A DNA stretch of 64,000 nt, taken from Blepharisma stoltei (taxonomy: Eukaryota > Ciliophora > Heterotrichea > Heterotrichida > Blepharismidae). The notes beneath the pieces were generated by a model that was not told the origin of the DNA, did not search any database, and saw nothing but the letters and a program-made list of their open reading frames with translations. Positions 1 to 10,811 of this stretch are shown here, piece by piece (position 1 is the first letter of the stretch; each line of letters begins with the position of its first letter). The DNA lies in contig CAJZBQ010000001.1 in the NCBI GenBank assembly GCA_914767885.1, positions 806,001 through 870,000 on the forward strand, written 5' to 3'. The position numbers and the translations under genes are program-made.

Positions 1-1950
1 AGACAATGAAGGTTCAGGTATGAGCACTGGAGGAGTCATTTTCATTTTAATTGCTATTTGATTTGCCTCATTTACATAGTTTTCATTTGCTGTTCCATCT
101 AAACTGCAATCAAATAAACGTCTGAAATGTGATACCAGATATTGCTTAATTAATGTGTCAGTTGATGATTTTAGCAGAGATATGTAAGCAAATGAATTCA
201 TGAACTCTTCAATAATTTTCTTTTGGATATTAACATAGAAATTGATATCTGAATTAAGCAATTTATATTTAACCTTCAATAGTCCTTCTTCTTTAAAGAT
301 GCTGATAAGAGTTTTAATCATTATTGTTGTATCCGCACATTCCTGGAAATTAATTGTATGATAGTTGAAGTTTCCAAGGATTTTTTCAATAAATTCACTT
401 GATTCTAACTCCAAAAAAGACAATGAATCTAAATTTGGATTGTCCAAAAACCTATTGTAAATCGTAAAAAGATCTTTGACTAAGGAGGATCCTTCAATAA
501 ATTCATTACTTTCAGGACGCATCTTTGAAATTTTGGATACAAAATAGAAGACATCTTCAGGTAGCTCTTCAAGATTTTGTGATATCTCATGAATTATTTC
601 ATTTAATTCAGTTTTCAAATTTGGAATAGCATCATAGCATAACCGGACTAATTTTGCCATTTCACCTGCTATTTCTCAGGTATTTATATTCACATGAAAA
701 ATCTTTATGAATTGCTTCATATACTTTATAGCCAATAATTCTCTTTTTTGCTTATTTTTTGTATTCATGTAAACATAGAGCAAAAATAAATGGATATTCC
801 ATTTAGAAAGACTGTAGTCACTTGGAGTAATACTTTTAAAATATTGGCTCAAAAACTTTTCATTTTTATGTGTTATCGTGAGCTGGTAATTAACAATTGT
901 TTGAAGTGGCCCTTCAAAAAGAATACCTTCAGCTTCGATTAGTATCTTTGGATTTATTTCTTGTAAAATAAAAAATCCGTGATTAGAGTCATCAGATTCA
1001 ATATAGTAACTTAAAAAATTTAACATCCGAGCCATACTTACCTTCATACTTTCCTTGTCTAAATAATATTTGCTTAAAATTCCTTTTATAAATAAATCTG
1101 GATCTTTTTTATTTTTGCGTAGAAAGCGTAATAGTATATTATCTGAAATGCTGAGTTTGAAGTAAATGATCTTGCCTTCTAAATCGTACTTAATTGCTTC
1201 AATTTCACTTACTTCTTTCTTAAATAAAACCAATAAAGACAATTCCAAATGCTCTCTTGTTCTTTGGTTTATCAAAATCCATTCAGCACAACTTGGAAGA
1301 AGAAAATCCTTATAACAGTCTTTCAATTCATTAATAAATGAGTAAAAGAAAGTTACATCCAAACTTTGCAAATCTGAGCCTGATTCAATGCTCTTAATAA
1401 ATTGTGTCAAAATTGAAAGCACTTTTTCATACGAAACCCTTCAGGATTTCATTCCTTCTTTATGAAATTGCATAAAGTACATAAACAGTAAGAAGTATGT
1501 TCTTCGCTCTCCTTGAGTATCTATTTGCACATAATCTTCATTTTCTTCAGTAAAGCATCATTTAAAAAGCACATTTTCATTGGCTACTCTTTGTATTTTC
1601 TGTTTGACTTGTTCGGTCACTTTGTTTGGATCTCGATACCAAATCAGTAAGTACAAAGGAATCCAGCAATACTCATCTATATCGAGCAGTGAGAAAATGT
1701 CTGCAAAATCCAGGCGAATGTTTATTCACTCATGGAGACAAATAGAGCTAAGCATGTCGAAATATCTCCAAATTTCAGAAGAGTTTTGGATGGGCAAATC
1801 AGTAAAGAAGCCTTCGATATTAGGCTTCTTACATCCTGTTTCTACTTCAAAAATTTCTGGGTTTGCTTGCTTTAATAGGTTTTCCAACTCAAAGCTGTTG
1901 TAGCTGAAAAATGTTCTTATAGATTCCTGAACTATTACAAACGATTCCAT
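1..1950 (-). CDS. Unrecognised protein, copy 1 of a tandem pair (3' end outside window)
   Basis: A single open frame runs leftward from the ATG at 1950 (MESFVIVQES...) to the window edge if TGA is read as Trp; TGA occurs for example in the segments HEWINIRLD and NINTWEIAG. The protein is acidic, mostly helical in composition and has no signal peptide or membrane segment that I can see. It is a close paralogue of the gene at 2301-5374, which keeps an HELAH zinc-metallopeptidase-like motif in its C-terminal part; the corresponding part of this copy lies beyond base 1. Unlike its neighbour it shows no insert in the visible portion. The start is supported by the matching ATG and upstream sequence of copy 2. 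No family was recognised from the N-terminal two thirds. Confidence 0.75.
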
Positions 1951-2300
1951 ATTTATAATTGAGCGATAGCAAAATAAAATTTTACAGCAACACACCAATA
2001 TGTCGACCTAAAGCCATTTTTAAAAAGCTGGAGGTCACATGATAATCAGTACTCCCAAAGTAAAAAAAGCAAAACACTTAAGAGCTGATAATTTTTTATA
2101 TTTCAAAAAGGAAGATTCGTCAATAAAAATTTATAAAAATCAAAAGCATTTGAGAAATATATAAAATTCAACAATAAGAGATTATTTCTTTGCGAAAATT
2201 TTCCCTAATTATGCGCAATTATCAAAGAGGAGGCATTTATCTTAATGAGAGTCTATTTCTTTTACAAAAAGATTATTTACTTATATCTAAAAAACAACTA
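1951..2300. other. Spacer between the tandem copies
   Basis: AT-rich spacer between the start of copy 1 and the stop of copy 2. The bases just upstream of the start (ataaatATG on the minus strand, preceded by a run ending in gagcgatagc on the plus strand) are conserved with the region upstream of copy 2 at about 5375-5445, so the duplication includes part of the promoter side. No further gene seen. Confidence 0.5.
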
Positions 2301-5300
2301 TTATTGCATGCGATCATGGCCAATTCTATCTAAATTGACACTACAATTTGATCCTCTTGCTAGATGGTATATTGCGCTGTATTGGTGATATTTACTGCTT
2401 AGCTCATCCTTGAATTTGTCGAGTGGTTGATTTCAATTCGCATCATAATTCAAAAAATTAATTTGATCCTCAGATAGCTTTGTTAAAAATGTACCAAATA
2501 GAATTGTTTCTAGCAACACTCCACCTTCGCTTAGCATTTCACTTTTTTCTTTATATAACTCAATAGGAACTCCTGGTGGTCCTTTCCAAAAAGGGCCTTT
2601 AGAATCAGGAGTTTTTATGCTTATATCATAGCAGCCTGGAGTGCTTTCTTTACGAACAGCATGAGCCAACTCGTGTAAAAATACAACTTTTAGTCCACAC
2701 TGAGATATAGGGGTATCTTCACTTCACTTAGGATGAATCAATATTGTTCCTCCAAAAATAGTTATTCCAGAAATGCTATCAGGGACGTTAGCGAAATAAA
2801 TTCTGTTTTCACAGCTTTGTTCTAAAAATTTATATAAGTTTTCATCAAGGTCAAGAGCTTGGAACGCTTCTTCTACCACAGGAGACTTAGCTATCTCCAT
2901 AAGGTCTCACAATGATGATTCAGATATGCACACTGGTGGAGTCATTATCATTTTAATAGCTATTTGATTTGCCTCATTTACATAGTTTTCATTTGCTGTT
3001 CCATCTAAACTGCAATCAAATAGACGTCTGAGATGTGACACCAGATATTGCTTAGTTATTGTGTCAGTTGATGATTTAAACAGAGATATGTAAGCAAATG
3101 AATCCATGAACTCTTCAATAATTGTTTTTTGGATATTAACATAGAAATTGATATCTAAACTAACTCACCTCTCCAAGAGCGATCAAAAATTTGTTCATTT
3201 ATGGAATGCACTTATGCAATTTATATTTAACCTTCAATAGTCCTTCTTCTTTAAAGATGCTGATAAGAGTTTTAATCATTATTGTTGTATCCTCACATTC
3301 CTGGAAACTAATTCTATGATAATCAAAATCGCCAAGTTTTTTATCAATAAATTCTGTTAACTCTGACTCAAATATATAAAGTGATTCTATATTTGGATTG
3401 TCTAAAAAATTATTGTAAATCGTAAAAAGATCTTTGACTAAGGAGGATCCTTCAGTAAATTCATCAGTTTCAGGATCTATTATTGAAATTGAGGTTAGAA
3501 AAACGCGGGCATATTTATGAAGCACTTTAGGATTTTGCGATATTTCATCAATTATCTCATTTAATTCAGCTCGAAAATTTGGAATCGCATCACAGCATAA
3601 TTGGATTAATGCATCCATTTCAACTTGTAATTGTCTGGTATTTATACTCGCATAGAAATTTCTTATGAATTGCTTGATATACTGTATAGCCAATAATTCT
3701 CTTTTTTGCCTATTTTTTGTGTTCATGTAAACATAGAGCAAAAATAAATGGATATTTCATTTAGCAAGACTGTAGCTACTTGGAATAATACTTTTAAAAT
3801 ATTGGCTCAAAAACTTTTTATTTTTATGTGGAGTCGTGAGCTGGTAGTTAACAATTGCTTTAAGTGGCTTCTCAAAGAGGATGCCTTCTTCTTCTATTAG
3901 TATATTTGGATGTATATTTTGTAAAAGCACTAATCCGTCATTAGGGTTAACAGATTTAATATAGTAACTTAAAAATTTTAATATCCGAGCCATACTTTCC
4001 TTCATCCTTTCCTTCATGCTTTCCTTATTTAAATAATATTTTTTTAAAATCCCGTTTATAAAAGAATCTGGATTTTGATATCGGAGTAAATAATGTGAAA
4101 GTATATTATCTGAAATGTCGAGATTGAAGGAAATGATCTTGTCTTCTAAATCGTATCTAATTCCTTCAATTTCACTTACTTCTTTATTAAATAAAACCAA
4201 AAAAGCAAATTCCAAATGTTCTCTTGTTCTTAGATTTATTAAAATCCAATCAGCACAACTTGGAAGAGGAAAATTCGGATAGCAGTCTGCTAATTTATGA
4301 ATAAATGAGCAAAAGAAAGTTAAATCCATACTTTGCAAAATTGATTCTGATTTGATACATTGAATGAATTGTTCCAAAATTCAACTCACTTTTTGATTCG
4401 AAACCTTTCAGGATTCCATTTCTTTATTATGAAATTGCACAAAGTACATAAACAGTAAGAAGTATGTTCTTCGCTCTCCATGAGTATATGTTTGCACAAA
4501 ATCTTCATTTTCTTCACTAAAGCACCATCTAAAAAGCGCATTTTCATCGGCTACTCTTTGTATTTTCTGTTTGACTTGGTCAGTCACTTTCTTTGGATTT
4601 TTATTTCAAATCAGTAAGTACAAAGGAATTCAGCAATAATCATGCATATCAAGCAGCGAGAAAATGTCTGCCAAATCCATACAAATTCTCCTTCACTTAT
4701 TGAGACAAATAGAGTTTAGCAGGTTGAAATATGTCCAAATTTCAGAAGAGTCTTGGATTGGCACATTAGTAAAATAGCCTTCAGCATCAGGCTTCGTAAA
4801 TCCTGTTTCTACTTCAAAAATTTCTGGGTTTGCTTGCTCCAATTGGCTTCAAATATACATAAAAATGGTGACGACAGACCACCCGACCTCTCGACCCTAT
4901 TTCTTCAACAGCAGCAGGCAACGGCCCAGTGTTGGAGATTTAGGTGGAAAGGGGCCGTAATCCTTTATGTATAGTCGGGCTGGGTTTCCTCGGGCCCAGG
5001 GTACTAATCCCTGGACTTAGAGTTTTTCCTCCGGTACAACCATTGGAAAGGACAAGGTCGGTGACGTCTGCTGGGCAATATGACCTTCAGACCATGAAGA
5101 CGGTATTTGTCCAACGAGAAACTGGGATTTTCGACCCATAGACTCCAGGAGCCATGGAAGTCAAGACTGGTGCGCGAAGCCTCGCCTGCAGCGGCGGGGA
5201 AGGGTGTCCGCCGGATCCCTCAGGGATGATGAGCGTTTAGGGGTGCAAATCCCGGCCCTTGCGAAAGCGAACGGCATGATCTAATCTAATTTAATCTAAT

Positions 5301-5374
5301 TGGCTTTCAAACTTCGACCTGTTGCGGTTGAAAAATGCTCTTATAGATTTCTGAACTATTGCAAATGATTCCAT
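2301..5374 (-). CDS. Unrecognised HELAH-motif protein, copy 2, interrupted by an IES and a retroelement
   Basis: Reads leftward from ATG 5374 (MESFAIVQKSIRAFF...) to TAA at 2301. With TGA as Trp and two inserts removed (3161-3212 and about 4841-5297) the frame is continuous, about 854 aa. Near residue 725 it reads VVFLHELAHAV, an HExxH zinc-metallopeptidase active-site motif, followed by a possible third-ligand region rich in Glu. Metallopeptidase activity is inferred from this motif only. The rest resembles copy 1 closely (for example SLSSYS/SLAKWNIHLFLLYVYMN) and no known domain was recognised. The retroelement splits the codons for FESQ and LEQANPEIF. If that insert is not removed during development, this copy is dead and copy 1 would be the functional gene. 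Confidence 0.65.
3161..3212. other. 52-bp TA-bounded IES in copy 2
   Basis: Absent from copy 1 at the same place. Removing it between the TA at 3161 and the TA at 3213 joins K-L-H to S-L-D-I-N in frame, matching K-L-L-N-S-D-I-N of copy 1. Without removal the frame stops at ...KLHKCIP. Paralogue comparison and frame agree. Confidence 0.75.
4854..5297 (+). mobile_element. Retroelement A (about 444 bp) inside copy 2
   Basis: GC-rich block in AT-rich DNA, flanked by aattggcttcaaa (4841-4853) and aattggctttcaaa (5298-5311), a near-perfect target-site duplication. It starts near tatacataaaaatgg and ends in a TCTAA-type tail (ctaatctaatttaatctaat). An inverted copy of its 5' end, cctttatgtata, lies about 110 bp in, so the 5' end can fold back. 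Tail plus duplication indicate target-primed reverse transcription. No transposon protein is encoded, so it is probably non-autonomous. Removing it with one repeat restores the host frame. Confidence 0.8.
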
Positions 5375-6415
5375 ATTTATAATTGAGCGATAGCAAAATA
5401 AAATTATTCAGCAACACACCAATATGTCGAGCTAAACCCATTTTTAAAAAGTCTAGGGGTCACTTATCGAATTATAGGGAAGTAATTAGAAATAAAATTC
5501 AAAAACTTAACTGTTTTTAATCTAAATTTTAAGAATTTTTCTTATTTTTACTTACATAATTTTGAATAAGAATGCACTCATCTAAAAATTTCTATTGAAA
5601 AAAGATAATTAGTATGGTGGCTGTGACGAAATATGTCCTTACAGATATCGCACCACTTTTGGCACTAAAATGGCTTTATAGCCTAAAACAAGGCCCGGGC
5701 CTTTTTTAATTTGAACCCTTAGCATTGCCCTTGAGCATGCTGTATGGGGGGTCTCTCGGGAGTCAGCTGGAGACCATTTCAGTCAAGGATTAATTATCCT
5801 GAAGGTTTTTGAACGGCAGGTCTTTTCCTTCTGGTTTCATTATTTTTCCCTGGGTGTAGCCTCCCCCCAAAGGTGGCCGGCAGGAGGTTCGGGCTAACCT
5901 TTACCTCCATAGCGCCCGCTGCCGTGCTGGTGGGCGTCTTTCTAACCCGTCGAAATCTTGGTGATCACAGTTAAGCCCCGCTTCTAGAAAAGATCTCAGT
6001 TCCAAATAGCGGCTGAATTTCTCGATGGCAAGCAGGTTGGCGTTAGTCGAAAGTGTGTGGAGGCATCAAAATCTGGAAGACGTTAAAACTCTTAATCTTA
6101 TTGAAAAAGAGGGGCTTAATATAGCTCTTTTCTTGATTTATAATAGGCAGGCTAGACAAAAGAGCTGAACTTCTAAGTGGAAATTAAAGCAAAGTTTAAA
6201 GTATTTGTTATGCTTTATGAGGAATCAATGAAATTGTGCTGCTTTTAGGCTCTTTTAAAGAAGTTCTTTTGGAGTTATATATAAATAGTATAATAAGATT
6301 TCAAATTGTAGTAAAATTATTTTCAAAGACTGCTGAAATTTATAAATAGAATATTAATTACTATATAATCTTAAGAGATCTTTTATAAAGGAACTTATGC
6401 TAATTTTCAAAGATT
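5375..6415. other. Intergenic region
   Basis: AT-rich spacer between HELAH copy 2 and the adaptor gene, containing retroelement B. No coding frame is supported. The 3' part (6190-6415) is plain AT-rich sequence that should include the 3' untranslated region of the adaptor gene. Confidence 0.5.
5606..6098. mobile_element. Retroelement B (about 493 bp), intergenic
   Basis: GC-richer block (segments such as aaggcccgggcc and ggtggccggcagg) flanked by tattgaaaaaaga at 5593-5605 and tattgaaaaaga at 6099-6110, a 12-13 bp duplication with one indel. No protein-coding frame. Its orientation is unclear. It contains ggaggttcgggctaacc, which loosely recalls a polymerase III B-box, but this is weak evidence. 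Confidence 0.6.
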
Positions 6416-8801
6416 TTAGAGTAAATCGCCAAATGGGTCTCTAGAAGATTGGACTGGTCTCGTACCAAATGAAGCTGACTTAGCTTGATTTGGTTCAAAT
6501 GGATTAGAAGATTGGACAGGGAATGTAGGATTCGTAGGAAATGAAGGGTTATAAGAGCTTGAAGGATTTTCAAAAGGATTTGCAGATCTAGGCTGCTGAG
6601 GTTGTTGAGGCTGCTGAAAAGAATTGTTGTAAGGGGGGTTGCTGATGTTTGAAAATTGTTGTGGACGATTAAAAGGGTTATTTCTTGTCTCAGGAACAGA
6701 AGTGGGCTGAATTTGAGCAAATGGATCAGAGGACTGTTGCATGCCTGGATTCATCATAGGATTCATCATGGGGTTCATCATAGGGTTCATCATAGGGTTC
6801 ATCATAGGATTCATCATGGGGTTCATCATGCCTGTAAACATCATTTGGTTCATCATAGGGTTCATCATAGGATTCATCATAGGGTTCATCATAGGGTTCA
6901 TCATTTGGCTCATATCTTGCATTTGTCCAGGCATTTGTCCTGGCATTTGTCCTGGCATTTGTCCTGGCATTTGTCCTGGCATTTGTCCTGGCATTTGTCC
7001 TGGCATTTGTCCAGGCATTTGTCCAGGCATTTGTCCCGGCATCTGTCCCGGCATCCCCTGCATCCCTGGCATCATTCCAGGCATTCCTTGCATCCCTGCT
7101 GATCCCTGTGGCTGTCCAAAGCTCGACATCACTAAATCCACCTTTGTAATCTCCGGATACAATAATAAAATGGCATTCGGTTCGAGAGAAATTAGCTTTG
7201 CTAATTTTCTCTCCCTCATGGAAATTTTATTATTAGGGTTAGGTTTTCACTCGCGAACTTTCTGGACAGCAACAGCGGTTTAACTTTGGGGATAACCAAA
7301 GGAACCACTCCTCAGTCCACTCAAGATCTCGGGCTTTTACCTCTCAGCACATCCCCACGGGAGGATGACCCTTAGGCGGAACACGCGCAGGAGCTGAGTC
7401 GAGCGACAAGGGCGACGGCAACGCGCCGGGTGAGACGTGCAGCAAGGCCGGTGAAGCAGGAGTTGATAGAAGGCTTGGACGGGGCTGACCCGTGCCAAGA
7501 TGGCTCGCCTACGTCATCAGTTTTGCCATAGGCTCTTTTGGGCTGCGGCACTAGACACCTTAAACACCAGATAATTAAGTAAGTAAGTAAGTAATCTCCG
7601 GATACATCCCTTGATTATTCTTTTTTTCTGGAGGTCTAAACCCATCCATAAATAAATCCTCCTCAATTCCTTTTCCGCTCTCCTGCTGCGTGACCTTCTG
7701 CTGTTGCTCACTTACCCTATTTCTTTCCTCATTTCTTTTCTGATTCAATCTTTCATACTCCTCTAACGCCCTCCTTTGCTCTTCCAGCTCTTTGGGTGAA
7801 TAGGACAATTCTGTTGACCTTTCACTATTTCCTTCACTCGGGGTATCTACATCCCCATAATGTTCTTCTGCATGCCTTTTCATAGAATCAAAAATTTCTC
7901 TAGGCCGATTCACAAAAGCAGGACTCGTAAGCCCAGTAAACGGTAAACTATGAGAAAGTTCATAAAATTGCCCCAACATCCGTTGGCAGTTTTCGAACCT
8001 TTTATAGTGCTCTAAACCAGCAGCAGCTGCTTTTCCGCCAAATGTAGAAAACTTTTCTATCATTCGGTCTGTGGCGATTAGTAAAGTCCTGTAGAGAGGG
8101 TTCGCGTCTTGGAGGACAAGAAAGGCTGCGTTTTGGGTAACTTTGAGATGATAATTTCTTATGGCCTGCTGAAAGCTTGGCCCAGATTTGACTAAGCTTT
8201 GAAGTTCGTTAAGGAGGTATCCGATTTCTCTGACCAATTCTGAGCTGTCAAGCCTGTCTATTATTTTGGTGCGGTCAGCTGGATGAGACATTAATATAGA
8301 GCCTTTACGAGAATGGTTGATAGCTTTGGATCTTATGAATATTCCATATTTAATAGGTTTTTTATGTCAGTTTTTTCTATTTTTTATATAAAATATACCC
8401 ATTTTTAAGCTTAATTAAGCGAAAAAATATGCATAATAATCTTGAATTACTTGATTATGAGCACTCCCTCTTTCGCTGGGATCATTAAAACTCTGCATCG
8501 GCATATTCAGCTCAGCAAGTTTCCCTGAGTATCCAGGACCTACTTGGTCTATTGCTCGGTGCAGGATAATAAGAGCTTTAAGCACTGCTGCCCATTTTTG
8601 GATCATTAAACGTTGGGACAATAGCATAAAAGCAGAATCAGGCGGTGTCTGTGGGTTTTGTCCTTGCAGCGCTCATATTATGGCCTGGACGTGTTTTTCT
8701 TTTGGCGGGTCATAGTCTCCATCATAAGTAGCCTTTAAAAGAGATTTTTCGTACGGAGACTTGGCTGAAAGTGCATATATGGACCTTTTAAGGTTAGACA
8801 T
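6416..8801 (-). CDS. AP180/CALM-like clathrin adaptor (ANTH domain), interrupted by one IES and one retroelement
   Basis: Starts at ATG 8801 ([20 protein letters not shown]) and ends with TAA at 6416. With 8347-8415 and the retroelement (one repeat plus 7162-7590) removed, the frame gives 623 aa. The N-terminus carries the ANTH signature: [20 protein letters not shown] with lipid-binding Lys/His, then [20 protein letters not shown] proteins bind PI(4,5)P2 and recruit clathrin at endocytic sites. A charged linker follows, then a low-complexity MPGQ/MNPM repeat tract, then a tail with several NPF motifs (EH-domain binding) and DPF motifs (AP-2 binding), ending [10 protein letters not shown]. 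This layout is characteristic of endocytic adaptors. Both inserts must go for the NPF/DPF tail to be joined to the ANTH domain. Confidence 0.85.
6730..7080 (-). repeat. MPGQ / MNPM coding tandem repeats
   Basis: Within the adaptor gene, a 12-nt unit encoding Met-Pro-Gly-Gln is repeated about ten times (6930-7050), followed by a 12-nt unit encoding Met-Met-Asn-Pro/Met-Asn-Pro-Met (6745-6905). Both are near-identical at DNA level, so unit number probably varies between strains. The antisense reading frames over this tract are shadows. Confidence 0.85.
7162..7590 (+). mobile_element. Retroelement (429 bp) inside the adaptor coding sequence
   Basis: Flanked by a perfect 16-bp duplication, gtaatctccggataca, at 7146-7161 and 7591-7606. 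It begins ataataaaatggcattcgg and ends in a TAAG repeat tail (taagtaagtaagtaa). The first 80 bases fold back: aataataaaat pairs with attttattatt, enclosing a second stem gagagaaattagc / gctaattttctctc. It also holds ggttcgag, similar to a polymerase III B-box. Removal of the element plus one repeat gives [17 protein letters not shown] in frame. The duplication contains a TA near its start, so TA-type excision is conceivable here. Confidence 0.9.
8347..8415. other. 69-bp TA-bounded IES in the ANTH domain
   Basis: Contains in-frame stops. Removal between TA at 8347 and TA at 8416 joins DYYAYFFA to [16 protein letters not shown] in frame. A second in-frame solution uses the TA 12 bp upstream in the gene (81 bp removed), so the exact left end is ambiguous. 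Confidence 0.65.
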
Positions 8802-9023
8802 TATTATGGAGTTATTGAAATTAGAAAAAATCGTAGAACAATTGGCAGCCAGTATCAATAAAAAACAATAGACTTATACTATAAAGGTATTGTAAGGGGA
8901 AAAAATAATGAGATAGCTTATCATTTTATTATGGAGAAGACTTTCCTAATATTTAGCCTGCAAATTATTTAATTTTTTATCAGATAAGCTTCATAATTTT
9001 CCCACAAGTTAACATATCTTATT

Positions 9024-9872
9024 ATGAAAATGTCACCAAGTAAGCGAAGAGCATGGACACAAGATGTAACCACTATTTAGGAAGATGACATAATCCGAGA
9101 GCTGGTATACCTTTTTACTATAACTGGGGGTATTTTAATTATTTTATTTTCCCTCATTTCTCAGTTTCTCTTATTAAGCATATCCGAATTCGGAACTAAA
9201 CGATGGTCGCTCATAGCTCAGCTGCTAACTGAAAGAGCTTCTACAAAAGACAAGCACACCAAATCCAGAACGGGCAAACAATGCAGGGAAAGATGGCACA
9301 ACCACCTCGACCCAGGGATCAAAAAGAACACATGGACCAAGGACGAAGAAAATACCATTTTCAAGTACCAGAGGATCCTCGGGAACAAGTGGTCGGAAAT
9401 CGCTTCTCACTTGCCAGGAAGATCTGATAACTCCATCAAGAACCACTTTTACAGCACACTCAGGAAAAAGCTGAGGAATTACAACAGGTTTAGCTTGGGA
9501 GACGAAAGGTTCAATGGATCCATCAAGGAGGTGCTGCAAAACCATGAACTTATGGGTGAGTTACTAAATTATCCAAGCTCTGAATACGAGATCGGAAAAT
9601 GGGAAACTCCAAGGTGAAGCACCGAGGAAAGTTCTGAGGACACCGAAGAGCAGCTGGAAGCTAGCTCTAAACCTAAAACAGAAGCAGAAATTGACGACGC
9701 ATCCACCATCCTCTGCTCCCTTTATGACGCCAGAGAAGACTCTTTAACTTCCTGCCCATCCTCTCCAAGGTCAAGTGAAGCTGATTTTGGTAGTTTTGAA
9801 AGCATAGTGACTCCTACTATGATTATCAGGGCTGCAGCTTTGGATATCCTTTTTCCTATTATTTTCAGTTAG
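9024..9872 (+). CDS. R2R3-type Myb DNA-binding protein, with one 15-nt intron and one IES
   Basis: ATG at 9024 (MKMSPSKRRAWTQD), stop TAG ending at 9872. With the intron 9066-9080 and the 75-bp IES 9106-9180 removed it gives 252 aa. The first Myb repeat reads WTQDEDDIIRELVSEFGTKRWSLIA and continues to CRERWHNHL; the second reads TWTKDEENTIFKYQRILGNKWSEIA and ends NSIKNHFYSTLRKKLR. These have the spaced Trp residues and the helix-turn-helix pattern of c-Myb-type transcription factors. The tail is acidic and Ser-rich (TEESSEDTEEQLEASSK), a plausible activation region. Both the intron and the IES fall inside repeat 1, so no DNA-binding protein results unless both are removed. The local base composition is less AT-rich than the flanks. 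Confidence 0.88.
9066..9080 (+). other. 15-nt intron
   Basis: gtaaccactatttag; splicing gives WTQD-EDDIIRELV, restoring the first Myb repeat and removing an in-frame TAG. Confidence 0.9.
9106..9180. other. 75-bp TA-bounded IES in Myb repeat 1
   Basis: Removal between TA 9106 and TA 9181 gives ELV-SEFGTKRWSLIA in frame, exactly the expected Myb spacing. The sequence between is AT-rich with no coding sense. Ends read tatacctttttac and (reverse) tatgcttaataag, only weakly inverted. Confidence 0.88.
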
Positions 9873-10098
9873 TTTATAGTAAAAATAAGATTATATTATT
9901 CAGCAGAGACCAGAATATCAAGCACTTTGATTTTTCTGAGCCAAGCCAAAATCAATTTTCCTTTGACCATAGGTGTGGAGGCAGCCCGAAAGGATTTCAG
10001 CTTACCAATTCATTACACATCATAGAAGCTTAAATCTTCGCCACATTAATGTCTAAATGCAAAGAACTATCCTAATAAGTTTTCTATATGAAAATAGC
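9873..10098. other. Short convergent spacer, Myb / RING
   Basis: AT-rich spacer between the Myb stop and the RING gene stop; the two genes converge. Contains their presumed 3' ends. Nothing else seen. Confidence 0.4.
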
Positions 10099-10811
10099 TT
10101 AAATACAAGAACTAGAAGAGTTGTGGTGGTCTGTAGAAGTCCTGCAGGTCGGGCAAGAGTTACGGATTTGTAGCCATCTCACCAGGCAGCCATTGTGGAA
10201 ATTATGGAAAAGTTAATTATTATAGAAAAGTTCTCAGCAGAAGGTCATTTTTATCTAGTTAAAGGCAATTATTTATGTATTTATTTATGGCCTGCTAACT
10301 TTTTAAAGATAAGGAAATTATGCCCACAAGGCATTTTTCTTGCTTGTTCGTTAGGCTTAAACGATTCTTGACAAATCGAGCATTCTCCTGAAACCTCCGA
10401 TCCTCGGAGAACAGGCAATGAATTTATAGTAGCTTCATTGGCAGGCACCAACCCTTGCCTTTCTTGGGTTAGTCTTGTGATCAAATTAATAAGGTCGTTA
10501 AAGCTCTGGCCTTCATCCACAAAAGCAGCATAAAAAATCACTTCAGGCTGCAGCGGAATCCTATTATTAATAACAATATTCCTATTTTCTATCATCCTCT
10601 CACTTCTTCCTGCATTTTCATTGTGCAATCTTAAATTTTGTGCATCCAAGTCAGGCACAAAGTTGCTTGGATGAGCCTCATTTTGAGGGATTTCTTCAAC
10701 GAGCTCTGAATGGCACCTTGCACATTGGAAGCTCGAACAGTCTGAATCTTGTAAATATGTACAGCGACAAGAATGGCACCAGTAATGAACCATGTGGTAT
10801 TCTGAAATCAT
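10099..10811 (-). CDS. RNF126/RNF115-like RING-H2 E3 ubiquitin ligase, interrupted by an IES
   Basis: Starts at ATG 10811 (MISEYHMVHYWCHSCRC) and ends at TAA 10099; 198 aa after removing 10203-10318. N-terminus: a C2C2 zinc ribbon, WCHSCRC...QCARCHSELVEEI, of the kind found at the start of RNF126/RNF115 (BCA2) ligases. C-terminus: RING-H2, ECSICQESF...[26 protein letters not shown]. All eight zinc ligands are present only after the IES is removed, because it sits between the CGH and the H..C part of the finger. The role inferred from family is transfer of ubiquitin from an E2 to substrates, probably cytosolic. It is convergent with the Myb gene and downstream of the deubiquitinase on the same strand. 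Confidence 0.9.
10203..10318. other. 116-bp TA-bounded IES splitting the RING finger
   Basis: Both flanks carry the 10-bp repeat ggaaattatg (plus strand) containing the TA. Removal gives [14 protein letters not shown] in frame. Unremoved, the frame stops at ...LIFKKLAGHK, losing five of the eight zinc ligands. Confidence 0.88.

Noticed and set aside
5280-5300. TCTAA repeats as possible telomere sequence
   Set aside because: They are short, occur at retroelement 3' ends beside a target-site duplication, and the sequence continues into genes on both sides.
6930-7050. Regular short repeats resembling a CRISPR array
   Set aside because: The units are 12 bp, contiguous, coding and have no spacers.
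6656-7283. Plus-strand ORFs of His/Trp/Leu or Ile/Gly/Phe repeats
   Set aside because: They are antisense shadows of the MPGQ/MNPM repeat tract of the adaptor gene; the sense frame carries NPF/DPF motifs and joins an ANTH domain.
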